DNA of 55,422 bases. It comes from an uncultured Bacillota bacterium. GTDB lineage: Bacteria; Bacillota; Clostridia; Christensenellales; UBA1242. Below, one piece after another: positions 34,641 through 43,551 of the stretch. The position numbers were made by a program, and so were the translations under genes. The stretch is from NCBI GenBank assembly GCA_947053645.1, contig CAMRTM010000005.1:1-55422 (forward strand). The letters are read 5' to 3'. Position 1 is the stretch's first letter. The number at the start of each line of letters is the position of its first letter. The notes under the pieces are model-generated. The model saw only the letters and a program-made list of their open reading frames with translations. It had not been told where the DNA came from and did not search any database.

Positions 34641-35210
34641 ATGGAAACTTTAGGAAATATATTACTAATCATTGTTTCAATTTGTACTTTTGTTTCATAC
34701 TTTCCACAAATTCTTAAATGCCTCATTACGAAACAGGGTGAAGATCTAAGTATTTGGTCATGGATTTTATGGGTTTTAAGTTCACTTGCTTATACTCTAT
34801 ACGCCGTGCTTTGCACAAACACTGTGATGCTAATTATAGAAACTTCTCTTGAATTGGCGTTCTGTTTAACAATATTAATTTGCGCAATAGTATTTAGAGA
34901 CAAAAGAAAGATTAAAACGATAACAATCTGCGGCAGTTTAAAGTTTGAAGAGGACATGATTAAAATCGCAGGCGAACTTGAAACAAAAGAAAATACTTGT
35001 GTCCTTCAGTGCATATATGGTTTAAAAAATTTAACCGACGATGAGAAAAAGAAACTTGCTGAATTGCATTATAAAAAAATTGATATTTCCGACGCAATTT
35101 ATGTAGTTAATATCGGTGGCTATATCGGCGAAAGCACTAAACTAGAAATTGAATACGCACAAAAGCATAAAAAAGAAATAATTTATCACGAAAGAGATAA
35201 AAGGAGATAA
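34641..35210 (+). CDS. PQ-loop (SemiSWEET-like) domain fused to deoxyribosyltransferase-like domain
   Basis: A 189-residue protein starting at the ATG at 34641, ten bases after gyrB; the tracked 34500 start lies within gyrB. Residues 5-88 form three membrane helices of a PQ-loop unit with the proline-glutamine pair at 22-23 (VSYFPQILK), as in SemiSWEET half-transporters. Residues ~93-189 match small nucleoside 2-deoxyribosyltransferase-like (DUF4406-type) proteins: [48 protein letters not shown]. The catalytic Glu in the GEST motif is conserved. It starts between gyrB and gyrA, ending 2 nt before gyrA, so it is almost surely cotranscribed. Its substrate and its link to gyrase are unknown. Confidence 0.85.
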   Translation: METLGNILLIIVSICTFVSYFPQILKCLITKQGEDLSIWSWILWVLSSLAYTLYAVLCTNTVMLIIETSLELAFCLTILICAIVFRDKRKIKTITICGSLKFEEDMIKIAGELETKENTCVLQCIYGLKNLTDDEKKKLAELHYKKIDISDAIYVVNIGGYIGESTKLEIEYAQKHKKEIIYHERDKRR

Positions 35211-35212
35211 AT

Positions 35213-37720
35213 ATGGAAAAATACGAAAACAAAAAGCCATTGGAAGAACTTTTTAAAGAAACCAAGGTGGAAAAACTTGACACGGTGAATGAACTTAAAC
35301 ATTCATTTATCTCCTATGCTATGGCGGTAAATGTTTCGCGTGCTATCCCTGATGTAAGAGACGGACTTAAACCAGTTCACAGAAGAATTCTTTTCAGTAT
35401 GGGAGAAATGAACAACTTCTACGACAAACCAACCAAAAAGAGTGCGAGAATTGTCGGCGAGGTTATGGGTAAGTATCACCCTCACGGAGATAGTTCCGTA
35501 TATGACGCTATGGTAAGACTTGCACAAGACTTTTCTATTCGTTACCCTCTTGTAGACGGTCAAGGAAACTTCGGCTCTGTCGATGGCGACCCACCTGCTG
35601 CTCAGCGTTATACTGAAGCACGCCTTTCTAAAATCGCAGCGCTTATGCTTGAAGATATAGACAAGGAAACAGTAGACTTCTACCCTAACTTTGATAATAC
35701 CCTTATGCAACCGGTAGTACTGCCTGCCAAAATACCAAACTTACTTATAAATGGCTCAGACGGCATTGCTGTTGGTATGGCGACTAATATTCCACCTCAT
35801 AACTTAAACGAGGTTTTAAATGGCTTACAAGCCCTTATAGACAATCCTGATATTGATATCGATGAACTTATCAAATTTATACCAGCACCTGACTTCCCTA
35901 CTGGTGGAATTATTATGGGAAGAAGTGCTGTAAAACACGCATACAAAACCGGTCGTGGCGGAATAGTGGTTCGTGGTCGTGCCGAAATTGAAGAAATGAA
36001 TAACGGCAGAACACGAATTGTAATTACTGAACTGCCATATATGGTAAACAAAGCACAATTCATTGTACAAATGGCAGACCTAGTTAAAAACAAGAAACTT
36101 GAAGGAATAAGCGATATTCGCGAAGAAAGTGACCGCGAAGGTATGCGAATAGTTGTAGACATTAAGAAAGATGCAAACGCACAGGTTGTATTAAACTCAC
36201 TTTACAAACACACACTTCTTCAAAAAGGAAGTGGAATTATCTTCCTTGCCCTCGTAAATAATCAGCCAAGAATTTTAAACCTGAAAGAAATGCTTTACTA
36301 CTACCTTGAACATCAAAAAGAAGTGCTTATACGCAAAACTCAGTTTGACCTTAAGAAAGCACAGGAGCGTGAACATATTGTAAAAGGACTTGTTATCGCA
36401 CTTGCAAACATTGATGAAGTAATCCGAATTATTAAAGCATCAGATGATAAACAAGATGCAGCAACAAAACTTATGGCAAGTTTTAAATTGGACGAGATTC
36501 AAGTAAACGCAATCTTAGAGATGAGATTGTCTAAACTTACAAGTTTGGAAGTAGAAAAACTTAATGAAGAATTACGCGAACTTGACGCATTAATCGCAGA
36601 TTATCAAGATATTCTTGCAAAGCCTGAACGCGTTCTTAAAATTCTTCGTGACAATTTTGAAGAAATTAAAAATGCATATGGCGATGCTCGTAAAACTGAA
36701 ATCAGTCTTGAAGCAGGTGGAATTGATATTGCTGATCTTATTGAAAAGGAAAATGTAGTTATCTCTATGACACATGAAGGCTATATCAAGCGTATGTCTA
36801 CAAGCGAATACAAATCACAACATCGTGGTGGCGTAGGCGTAACCGCCCATAAGACCAAAGACGAAGACTTTGTAGAACGCATGTTTATTACCTGCACTCA
36901 TAATGATTTATTGTTCTTTACTGATATGGGAAGAGTATACAGCATAAAAGCATATGAAGTGCCAGAAGCACAAAGAACTGCCAAGGGTCGTGCAATTATA
37001 AACTTGTTACAACTTTCACCTGGAGAAAAAGTAACAACAATAATTCCACTAGAAGAACATGCAAATGGCAACCTCATTATGGCAACAAAATACGGACTTA
37101 TTAAGAAAACTAAACTTAAAGAGTTTGCATCAATAAGAAAGGTTGGAAAAGTCGCAATAAAACTCATTGAAGGCGATGCCCTTATCAATGTTGAAGTATC
37201 AAGTGGCGAAGACGAAATCTTAGTTGCCAGCCACGAAGGCAAATGTATAAGATTTTCCGAAAAAGATGTACGCTCCGTGGGCAGAGATAGTCAAGGCGTA
37301 AGAAGTATGAAACTGACTGGCAGTGACTACATTGTAGATATGAGTATTGCAAAACCTAATAGTGAAATGGTTACTATCACTGAAAACGGATATGGTAAGC
37401 GTAGTAGCATAGATGACTACAGATTACAATCTCGTGGCGGAATGGGTGTTAAAGCTGGCGTATTCAACGATAAGACAGGTAAACTCGTTGCACTTAAACA
37501 AGTAGTGGAAGAGAGTTGCGATATAATGCTAATTGCAGATAATGGAATTATTATAAGAACACCAATTGACCAAATTAGTAAACTTTCCAGAGTGAGCCAA
37601 GGCGTTCGCATCATGAAACTAAGAGATGATGCAAAAATTGTTGCGGTTGCTCTCACCGAAAAAGAACCCGAAGAGCCAACTGAGGAAATCACTGAAGAAG
37701 GCACTCCAACCGAAGAATAA
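35213..37720 (+). CDS. gyrA: DNA gyrase subunit A
   Basis: DNA-cleaving subunit of gyrase. The 835 residues begin with a conserved [37 protein letters not shown]. The catalytic tyrosine lies in [13 protein letters not shown]. The quinolone-resistance region [19 protein letters not shown] has the susceptible Ser and Asp. The C-terminal beta-pinwheel repeats end with an acidic tail ([16 protein letters not shown]). The GyrA-box-like motif in this region reads SQHRGGVGV, a form common in Firmicutes. AAAAGGAGATAA precedes the ATG. It ends the gyrB operon and is followed by a terminator. Confidence 0.97.
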   Translation: MEKYENKKPLEELFKETKVEKLDTVNELKHSFISYAMAVNVSRAIPDVRDGLKPVHRRILFSMGEMNNFYDKPTKKSARIVGEVMGKYHPHGDSSVYDAMVRLAQDFSIRYPLVDGQGNFGSVDGDPPAAQRYTEARLSKIAALMLEDIDKETVDFYPNFDNTLMQPVVLPAKIPNLLINGSDGIAVGMATNIPPHNLNEVLNGLQALIDNPDIDIDELIKFIPAPDFPTGGIIMGRSAVKHAYKTGRGGIVVRGRAEIEEMNNGRTRIVITELPYMVNKAQFIVQMADLVKNKKLEGISDIREESDREGMRIVVDIKKDANAQVVLNSLYKHTLLQKGSGIIFLALVNNQPRILNLKEMLYYYLEHQKEVLIRKTQFDLKKAQEREHIVKGLVIALANIDEVIRIIKASDDKQDAATKLMASFKLDEIQVNAILEMRLSKLTSLEVEKLNEELRELDALIADYQDILAKPERVLKILRDNFEEIKNAYGDARKTEISLEAGGIDIADLIEKENVVISMTHEGYIKRMSTSEYKSQHRGGVGVTAHKTKDEDFVERMFITCTHNDLLFFTDMGRVYSIKAYEVPEAQRTAKGRAIINLLQLSPGEKVTTIIPLEEHANGNLIMATKYGLIKKTKLKEFASIRKVGKVAIKLIEGDALINVEVSSGEDEILVASHEGKCIRFSEKDVRSVGRDSQGVRSMKLTGSDYIVDMSIAKPNSEMVTITENGYGKRSSIDDYRLQSRGGMGVKAGVFNDKTGKLVALKQVVEESCDIMLIADNGIIIRTPIDQISKLSRVSQGVRIMKLRDDAKIVAVALTEKEPEEPTEEITEEGTPTEE

Positions 37721-37721
37721 A

Positions 37722-37757
37722 ACAAAAAGGATGTAAATTTACATCCTTTTTTATTTT
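37722..37757 (+). terminator. Intrinsic terminator of the gyr operon
   Basis: AAAAAGGATGTAAA-TTTACATCCTTTTTT. Confidence 0.88.
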
Positions 37758-37760
37758 TTA

Positions 37761-37789
37761 TTGCTTTTTTTGTTAAATTATGGTATAAT
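37761..37789 (+). promoter_or_regulatory. Promoter of the HelD-like gene
   Basis: TTGCTT (37761-37766), 17 nt, TATAAT (37784-37789) with a TGG extended -10. Transcription would start near 37796, leaving a ~25-nt leader that contains the G9 tract. Confidence 0.68.
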
Positions 37790-37806
37790 ATGCCCGAAAA
37801 ATTAGA

Positions 37807-37815
37807 GGGGGGGGG
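37807..37815 (+). repeat. G9 homopolymer in the ribosome binding site of the HelD-like gene
   Basis: Nine consecutive G, preceded by GA, form an over-long Shine-Dalgarno just before ATGCAATGG. An out-of-frame ATG at 37816 lies directly after the tract, five bases before the true start at 37821. Tract length changes would alter the spacing and possibly ribosome access. Compare the C9 tracts at 15510 and 46441. Confidence 0.75.
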
Positions 37816-37820
37816 ATGCA

Positions 37821-39926
37821 ATGGACAAACAAGAACAAAAGTATTTTGATGACACAATAGCAATTTTAAAAAGTAATATCAATAGAACTAGAAACAGAAT
37901 TAATCAAGTGCAAGAAGAGTTTGTTATGACAAAAAAAGACCTTGCAGACAACTTCTATGAAGTGACAAAGGGACAAGCCGACAGTGCGACTACAAACGCA
38001 AATGATCTTGGAAATGTCTTTACATATCTAAACCAACTTGAAGAATTAAGCGTAGATCTACATAATAGACTTGCACAATATAGCAGCCAAATAAAAAACC
38101 CTTATTTTTCTAGAATAGATTTTAAAACTGACAACTCCTCTGATCCAAAAAAGATATACATTGGACTTTCCAACCTTATGGATGACAACAATATAATTGT
38201 ATATGACTGGCGTGCTCCGATCTCATCTATGTATTATGATTACGAATTAGGTCAAGCCTCATATAGTGTCGGCAAGGAGAAATATCAAGGAGAAATTATT
38301 TTAAAACGCCAATTCAAAATTGAAAATGAAACTCTCCTATCCTATTTTGACACCAGCCTAGCAATTGAAGATGATATATTACAAGAGGTATTAAGCAAAA
38401 ATTCATCTGCAAAAATGAAGCAAATAGTGTCTTCAATCCAAAAAGAACAGAATTATATTGTCCGTACCGAAGAATTTGACAATTTACTCGTTCAAGGTGT
38501 GGCGGGAAGCGGAAAAACCTCTATTGCACTCCATAGAGCCGCCTACCTTCTTTACAGCCATCGCGACACATTAAAAAGTAACGATATTCTTATTATGTCA
38601 CCAAATAATATTTTTTCAAGTTATATCAGCGAAGTTTTACCACAACTTGGCGAAGATAATCTTGTAGAAACTTCTTTTGAACAAATTTCTAGAATGGAAC
38701 TTAAAAAGCCTATAGAATCGCGTGAAAAAATGCTAGACCGCATCGCGTCCGCACCTTCACAGAAAGAACTTAATGATATCTCCTTCAAAAGCAGTTTTGA
38801 ATATTTAGGCGAACTTATTAAATTTCTTCGCGGAGATTTTCTAAATACTTTTACACCCCAAACGCTGTCCTTTGTAGTGGGTATCAAAAAGAATAAAGAC
38901 GAAAGCGAAGAAAAGATTGAAGAAACCTTCCCTGCTGAGATGACAAGAAAATTGTTCTTTGAAAACTTTAAAAACATGACTATTGCACAGCGAATCAATA
39001 AGATTGCATGGCAATACGCAATGTACTTCACAAAGAAACGACATTATAATAAAGAACAAAACCGTGGGCTTAGAGAACGATTCAAATCACTTTTATATAA
39101 TTTTCTTCCAATTAAAGATATTTTCAAAATTTTTGAGATTTTTATAACACGAATGGGCTTAACGCTTTTACATAAAGATGAGATTGGCTACATGGATAAA
39201 GGTGCCTTGCTTATTATAAAGAACTACATTTTTGGACTTGACCATGATTTTTCTGCAAAATATCTTATAATAGATGAAATGCAAGATTTTACTCCAGTAG
39301 ATTTATTTATATTTAAAAAAATGTGGAGCTGCCCTAGTATAGTGCTTGGAGATATAAATCAGTGTATAGAGAAAACCCTCTCACCTGACTACTTAAAAGA
39401 AATGTCCTCCCTTCTTGGAACAGAACTATTAGAACTTAAAAAGACTTATCGTTCCACCAAGGAAATTGCACAATTTGCCCATAACATGATTGGTATCAAA
39501 AATATAGAATATGTTAATCGAAGCGGGCAAGAGCCAAGATTATATATTACTGAAGATGTTGCAAACGCAATCAAAAAAATATTAGATAATGAATGTAAGA
39601 ATTTTGCACACATTGCAATTATCTGCAAATGCCAAAGTGAAGTGGACAAACTTTCAAGGACTTTAAAAGGAAAAGTTAATTTTAAAGAACTTAGAGATCC
39701 TGAAGACTACAACAATAGAGTACTTCTCACCACCTGTGCCACCGCAAAAGGCATTGAATTTGACTGCGTGATAATTCCATATGCAGACAAAGACAATTAT
39801 AAAAATAGCCTTGACAAAAATATTTTATATGTTTCTTCTACTAGGGCATTACATAAATTATTCTTTATCACAGAAAATACACCAACAACATTTTTAAAAG
39901 ATATAAAAGATATACAAAATTTGTAA
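37821..39926 (+). CDS. HelD-like superfamily I helicase (RNA polymerase recycling factor)
   Basis: A UvrD/Rep-type helicase of 701 residues. In Bacillus and mycobacteria HelD binds RNA polymerase and removes it from DNA. The N-terminal coiled coil (KYFDDTIAILKSNINRTRNRINQVQEEF) would reach into the polymerase channel. It is followed by VYDWRAPISSMYYDYE, typical of HelD, Walker A GVAGSGKTS (~residue 227), Walker B LIIDEMQDFTP (~481-491), the arginine motif LKKTYRSTKEIAQFA and TCATAKGIEFDCVIIPYAD. The family is secure by these signatures. The gene has its own promoter and an unusual G9 ribosome binding site, which might make its expression variable. Confidence 0.93.
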   Translation: MDKQEQKYFDDTIAILKSNINRTRNRINQVQEEFVMTKKDLADNFYEVTKGQADSATTNANDLGNVFTYLNQLEELSVDLHNRLAQYSSQIKNPYFSRIDFKTDNSSDPKKIYIGLSNLMDDNNIIVYDWRAPISSMYYDYELGQASYSVGKEKYQGEIILKRQFKIENETLLSYFDTSLAIEDDILQEVLSKNSSAKMKQIVSSIQKEQNYIVRTEEFDNLLVQGVAGSGKTSIALHRAAYLLYSHRDTLKSNDILIMSPNNIFSSYISEVLPQLGEDNLVETSFEQISRMELKKPIESREKMLDRIASAPSQKELNDISFKSSFEYLGELIKFLRGDFLNTFTPQTLSFVVGIKKNKDESEEKIEETFPAEMTRKLFFENFKNMTIAQRINKIAWQYAMYFTKKRHYNKEQNRGLRERFKSLLYNFLPIKDIFKIFEIFITRMGLTLLHKDEIGYMDKGALLIIKNYIFGLDHDFSAKYLIIDEMQDFTPVDLFIFKKMWSCPSIVLGDINQCIEKTLSPDYLKEMSSLLGTELLELKKTYRSTKEIAQFAHNMIGIKNIEYVNRSGQEPRLYITEDVANAIKKILDNECKNFAHIAIICKCQSEVDKLSRTLKGKVNFKELRDPEDYNNRVLLTTCATAKGIEFDCVIIPYADKDNYKNSLDKNILYVSSTRALHKLFFITENTPTTFLKDIKDIQNL

Positions 39927-40027
39927 ATGTAAATTTATTCATTTTCAATGAATGAATATGACGCTTTTGTTTAATAAATTGGAATACATAAATTAACTTT
40001 TTAAAAAAAGTTTAAAAGCAAATAAAT

Positions 40028-40222
40028 TAATCCACATTAAATAAAATATAAAAACCTCCAAAAACCCCAATTCTTGCTATTTTGCAAATTTTAGATGTGG
40101 AAATGTGGATAACTTCACTGTTTTTGTCCACATATACACCAATATTCAACATTTTGCATAAAAATAAACGCAAATGTATAAATATTTATTTGTGGAAATG
40201 TGGATAACTGAAATGTGGATAA
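40028..40222. promoter_or_regulatory. Cluster of DnaA boxes
   Basis: Three perfect copies of TGTGGATAA (the complement of TTATCCACA) lie at 40104-40112, 40199-40207 and 40214-40222. One-mismatch boxes lie at 40028-40036 (TAATCCACA) and 40124-40132 (TTGTCCACA). TTATCCACA is the consensus DnaA box. Such density is unlikely by chance in 200 bp. It could be a replication origin, a DnaA reservoir or a regulatory site for hisS. Confidence 0.75.
40096..40209 (+). repeat. 19-bp direct repeat containing DnaA boxes
   Basis: TGTGGAAATGTGGATAACT occurs exactly at 40096-40114 and 40191-40209, 95 bp apart. Each copy carries one consensus box and one half-match (TGTGGAAAT) in tandem. Confidence 0.85.
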
Positions 40223-40248
40223 ACAAGCCATGTCAACCTTTCAATTAC

Positions 40249-40277
40249 TTGACATAGCGTGGTTTTTAATTTAAAAT
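40249..40277 (+). promoter_or_regulatory. Promoter of hisS
   Basis: TTGACA (40249-40254), 17 nt, TAAAAT (40272-40277). Its -35 lies 27 nt after the last DnaA box. Confidence 0.8.
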
Positions 40278-40303
40278 AAGATATTAAAATATAAGGAGAA
40301 ATT

Positions 40304-41617
40304 ATGCAAAACAGCGATAGAATAACGCCTCGAAAATTGTCGGGTTTTATGGAACTTATGCCAGAAAAGCAACTTATCTTTGATAATATGCGGGAGAGAA
40401 TCCAAAAAGTATTCGCTAAAAATTGTTTCTCCCCTCTTGATACGCCAGTGCTGGAACTTGCTAATGTTCTCCTTGCAAAATCAGGTGGAGAAATCGATAA
40501 AGAGATATACCATTTTTATAAAGGCGACACGCAACTTGCAATGAGATATGACTTAACAGTCCCTCTTGCACGCTTTGTTGCAATGAATTATGATAAACTC
40601 ACCTTCCCATTTAAGCGTTACCAAATTGGAAAGGTATATCGTGGAGAAAAAGCACAAAAAGGTAGATTTAGAGAATTCTATCAATGTGACGCAGATATAA
40701 TTGGCAATGAACAACTTCCTATTGTTGCAGATGCGGAGTGTATTAACCTTATAGCTGAAACATTTAAAGAACTAAATCTTGATGTAGAAATTAATATATC
40801 AAACAGAAACATTCTATTTGGGCTTATTGAAAATCTTGGCTACAAAAATAAAACTACTGAAATTTTGACTATTCTTGATAAATTACCTAAAATAGGAAAA
40901 GAGAAAGCAAGTGAATGGTTAAAAGAAATCCAACTGCATTATTCGGCAATAAATCTTTTAATAGAAGTTTGTAATTTTAATAATGACAGTGATGTTGTAC
41001 TAAGAAAAATTTGGAATTATGCAGAAAATGAAACCTTTAAAAAAGGTGTAAGTGAACTGAAAGAACTTTTTACCTATATTAAAGCCTATGGCATTCCAAA
41101 TGCAAAGTTAAACCTTGGGATTATTAGAGGTCAAAACTATTACACTGGCACCATTTTTGAAACATACATGGTTGGCCACCCTGACTTCGGTGCGGTATGT
41201 GCCGGCGGTCGATATGACAACCTTGCCGAATATTACACCGATAAAAAACTTCCTGGGGTTGGAATGAGTATAGGTCTTACCCGCCTTTTCGACCAACTTG
41301 ATAGCCATAATATGCTTGGTGGACGAGAATTAAACTTGACCGAACTTGAAATCATCCCTCTTGGCGACACTATAAAACACTGCCTTGAACTTAGCAACTA
41401 CTTCAAAAGTCAAAACATATCCTGCGAGGTAAACTATGATAGCCGTTCCTTCAAATCAAAACTGAGAGAGGCTGACAAAAAGAAAATTCCTTACATATTG
41501 GTTGTAGGAGAAAATGAAATGGCAACCAAGACATACTCTTTAAAAGATATGGTGAAAGGAACAAATTTCAATAAAAGCAAAGAAGATTGTGTAAATACTA
41601 TTAAAAACAAAGGTTAA
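40304..41617 (+). CDS. hisS: Histidyl-tRNA synthetase
   Basis: Class II aminoacyl-tRNA synthetase charging tRNA-His, 437 residues. The core shows the motif 2 segment FKRYQIGKVYRGEKAQKGRFREFYQCDADIIG, the histidine-binding LGIIRGQNYYTGTIFETY region and motif 3 GVGMSIGLTRLF. The C-terminal anticodon domain follows (LELSNYFKSQNISCEVNYDSRSFKSKLREADKKKIPYILVVGENE). It begins unusually (MQNSDRITPRKLSGFMELMPEKQLIFDNM), as in a Clostridia subgroup. AAGGAGAAATT precedes the ATG. No T-box leader is seen; instead a DnaA-box cluster lies upstream. A terminator follows and separates it from uvrC. Confidence 0.96.
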   Translation: MQNSDRITPRKLSGFMELMPEKQLIFDNMRERIQKVFAKNCFSPLDTPVLELANVLLAKSGGEIDKEIYHFYKGDTQLAMRYDLTVPLARFVAMNYDKLTFPFKRYQIGKVYRGEKAQKGRFREFYQCDADIIGNEQLPIVADAECINLIAETFKELNLDVEINISNRNILFGLIENLGYKNKTTEILTILDKLPKIGKEKASEWLKEIQLHYSAINLLIEVCNFNNDSDVVLRKIWNYAENETFKKGVSELKELFTYIKAYGIPNAKLNLGIIRGQNYYTGTIFETYMVGHPDFGAVCAGGRYDNLAEYYTDKKLPGVGMSIGLTRLFDQLDSHNMLGGRELNLTELEIIPLGDTIKHCLELSNYFKSQNISCEVNYDSRSFKSKLREADKKKIPYILVVGENEMATKTYSLKDMVKGTNFNKSKEDCVNTIKNKG

Positions 41618-41639
41618 GGACTATTAGCCTTTGTTTTTT
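41603..41639 (+). terminator. Intrinsic terminator of hisS
   Basis: AACAAAGG-TTAAGGACTATTAG-CCTTTGTTTTTT. Confidence 0.78.
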
Positions 41640-41659
41640 GTTAAAATTTTATATAAATA

Positions 41660-41668
41660 TGGTATAAT
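41660..41668 (+). promoter_or_regulatory. Extended -10 promoter of uvrC (leaderless)
   Basis: TGG-TATAAT (TATAAT 41663-41668), then AAAATT and the GTG start at 41675. There is no ribosome binding site and no space for one. Confidence 0.65.
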
Positions 41669-41674
41669 AAAATT

Positions 41675-43489
41675 GTGAATAATCGCATTACAGAAAAACT
41701 TAAACTGCTTCCAACCAAAAGTGGCGTATACATTATGAAAGATGAGAACGGCACTGTCATTTATGTTGGAAAAGCAAAGGTATTAAAAAATAGAGTAAGT
41801 CAGTATTTCCGCAACTCCCCTAAGCCAAGCAAAGTACAAGCAATGGTGGACAGCGTAGATGATTTTGAATATTTTATTACCATGAGTGAAATGGACGCCC
41901 TCGCACTTGAAAGCAACTTAATTAAAAAATATCAACCCTTCTATAATATATTGCTGAAAGACGGAAAGCAATTCCCCTACATTAAAATTAATATGAAAGA
42001 GCCTTACCCAAAACTAGAAATAGTACGGAAGGTTAAAAAAGACGGAGCAAAATACTTTGGGCCATATTTTGCCGGCCTTGATGTAAGAGAGATTGTTAAA
42101 ACCATCAATGCGGCATTCAAACTTCGCACCTGCAATCAAAAGATTACTTCCACATCAATTACTAAACGCGAATGCTTAAATTACAGTCTAGGACTTTGTA
42201 GCGGAGCCTGCACCAAACAAATTTCCCCTAGCGACTATGCAAAGGAAATTGACAAAGTAATCAACTTTTTAAATGGAAACGATGATGAAATTGAAGAAAT
42301 TCTTGAAAATAAAATGAAGTCGGCTTCCGCAAACGAAAATTATGAAAGTGCGCTTATATATCGCGACAGATTAAAAATGATTGCAAAACTTAAACAGAGA
42401 ATAGTAGCGAACCTGCCTAAGAATGTTAACAAAGACATTTTCGCTTATCAGACAAATGGTCTTTCTGGTGTAATAACAAGCATGATAGTAAGAGGTGGAA
42501 AAATACTAGGCGTGATGAACTATGCCTACAACGATGCGGAACTTGAAGAAAAGGAAACATTATTTAATTTTCTAATTCAATATTACCAAAATGTGCTTGT
42601 TCCAGACGAAATTATTTTAAGCCACGACATAGATAATCAAGAACTTCTATTAGAGTATATAGGCAAAAAAGCAAGCATTATTACAAACCCTCATGGCATA
42701 AACAAAAAACTTTTAGATATGGCGAAGGAAAATGCAAACGATTATCTTGAAAAACATATTGAAAAGGAAAAGATAAAGTACAACAACACTTTTGGCGCAT
42801 TGAAACAACTAAAAGAAAAATTAAACTTAACTAATTTCCCTAGGCGTATGGAATGTTATGATATTTCAAATATAAGTGGAACAAACAAGGTCTGCTCCAT
42901 GGTCGTATTTATTAACGGCGAACCTTCTAAGAAAAACTATCGAAAATTTAAAATTAAATATGTCAAAGGTTCAAACGATTTCGCGTCACTGCAAGAGGCA
43001 CTCACAAGACGCCTTGCCCGTTTAAAAAATCAAGATGGAGAAAGTTTTAGTGAAAAGCCAGATCTACTTATCATAGATGGTGGCAAGGGACAACTCTCTT
43101 CTTGCTATGAAATATTACAAAGCAGTGGACTTACAGGAATCGATATGATAAGTCTTGCCAAGCGCATAGAAGAAGTGTTTAAACCTGAAAGCAATTTACC
43201 CACCCTTTTAAAACCCGCAAGCGCAGAGTTACGATTATTACAGCGTATTCGAGATGAAGCACATCGCTTTGCCATTACCTTCCATCGTGAGATAAGAACA
43301 AAAAAACAAACCCATAGTGCACTTGACGAAATTAAAGGTCTTGGTGATATAAAAAAACAAGCACTTTTAGACGCCTTTGAAAATATTGATAATATAAAAA
43401 ACGCCTCTATAGATGAGCTTGTTATTGTAAAAGGAATTCATATGGCTCTTGCACAAACAATATATAATCATTTTCATAACAATTCCTAA
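41675..43489 (+). CDS. uvrC: UvrABC system protein C
   Basis: Dual-incision nuclease of nucleotide-excision repair. The 604 residues begin with the GIY-YIG-like catalytic domain (LPTKSGVYIMKDENGTVIYVGKAKVLKNRVSQYF). A UvrB-binding UVR region around NENYESALIYRDRLKMI follows, then the second nuclease domain (MECYDISNISGTNKVCSMVVF, LLIIDGGKGQLSS and DEAHRFAITFHREIR) and the terminal helix-hairpin-helix (IKGLGDIKKQALLDAF). The start is GTG, 6 nt after a -10 box, so it is probably a leaderless message. No other uvr gene adjoins it in the window. Confidence 0.97.
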   Translation: MNNRITEKLKLLPTKSGVYIMKDENGTVIYVGKAKVLKNRVSQYFRNSPKPSKVQAMVDSVDDFEYFITMSEMDALALESNLIKKYQPFYNILLKDGKQFPYIKINMKEPYPKLEIVRKVKKDGAKYFGPYFAGLDVREIVKTINAAFKLRTCNQKITSTSITKRECLNYSLGLCSGACTKQISPSDYAKEIDKVINFLNGNDDEIEEILENKMKSASANENYESALIYRDRLKMIAKLKQRIVANLPKNVNKDIFAYQTNGLSGVITSMIVRGGKILGVMNYAYNDAELEEKETLFNFLIQYYQNVLVPDEIILSHDIDNQELLLEYIGKKASIITNPHGINKKLLDMAKENANDYLEKHIEKEKIKYNNTFGALKQLKEKLNLTNFPRRMECYDISNISGTNKVCSMVVFINGEPSKKNYRKFKIKYVKGSNDFASLQEALTRRLARLKNQDGESFSEKPDLLIIDGGKGQLSSCYEILQSSGLTGIDMISLAKRIEEVFKPESNLPTLLKPASAELRLLQRIRDEAHRFAITFHREIRTKKQTHSALDEIKGLGDIKKQALLDAFENIDNIKNASIDELVIVKGIHMALAQTIYNHFHNNS

Positions 43490-43500
43490 TGTATTTTATT

Positions 43501-43528
43501 TTGAAAATTTGGAGAAAAAGTATATACT
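43501..43528 (+). promoter_or_regulatory. Promoter of the DapB-like gene
   Basis: TTGAAA (43501-43506), 16 nt, TATACT (43523-43528). Confidence 0.65.
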
Positions 43529-43551
43529 TATCTTGTAAAAGGAGATAAATT

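Larger units (their letters stand above)
39927..40303 (+). other. AT-rich intergenic region with a DnaA-box cluster
   Basis: 377 bases without an ORF between the HelD-like gene and hisS. The first ~100 nt are strongly AT-rich with no clear terminator (only a weak ATTCATT/AATGAAT hairpin). The remainder holds DnaA boxes and a 19-bp direct repeat, and ends with the hisS promoter. It looks like an origin-type or DnaA-responsive regulatory region. Confidence 0.65.

Noticed and set aside
40028-40222. Treating the DnaA-box cluster as a confirmed oriC
   Set aside because: Genes on both sides share one direction and dnaA/dnaN are absent. The cluster is kept as a finding, not a confirmed origin.
40223-40303. 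T-box or other tRNA-sensing leader upstream of hisS
   Set aside because: The leader after the TAAAAT -10 is under 25 nt, too short for a T-box, and no T-box sequence is present.
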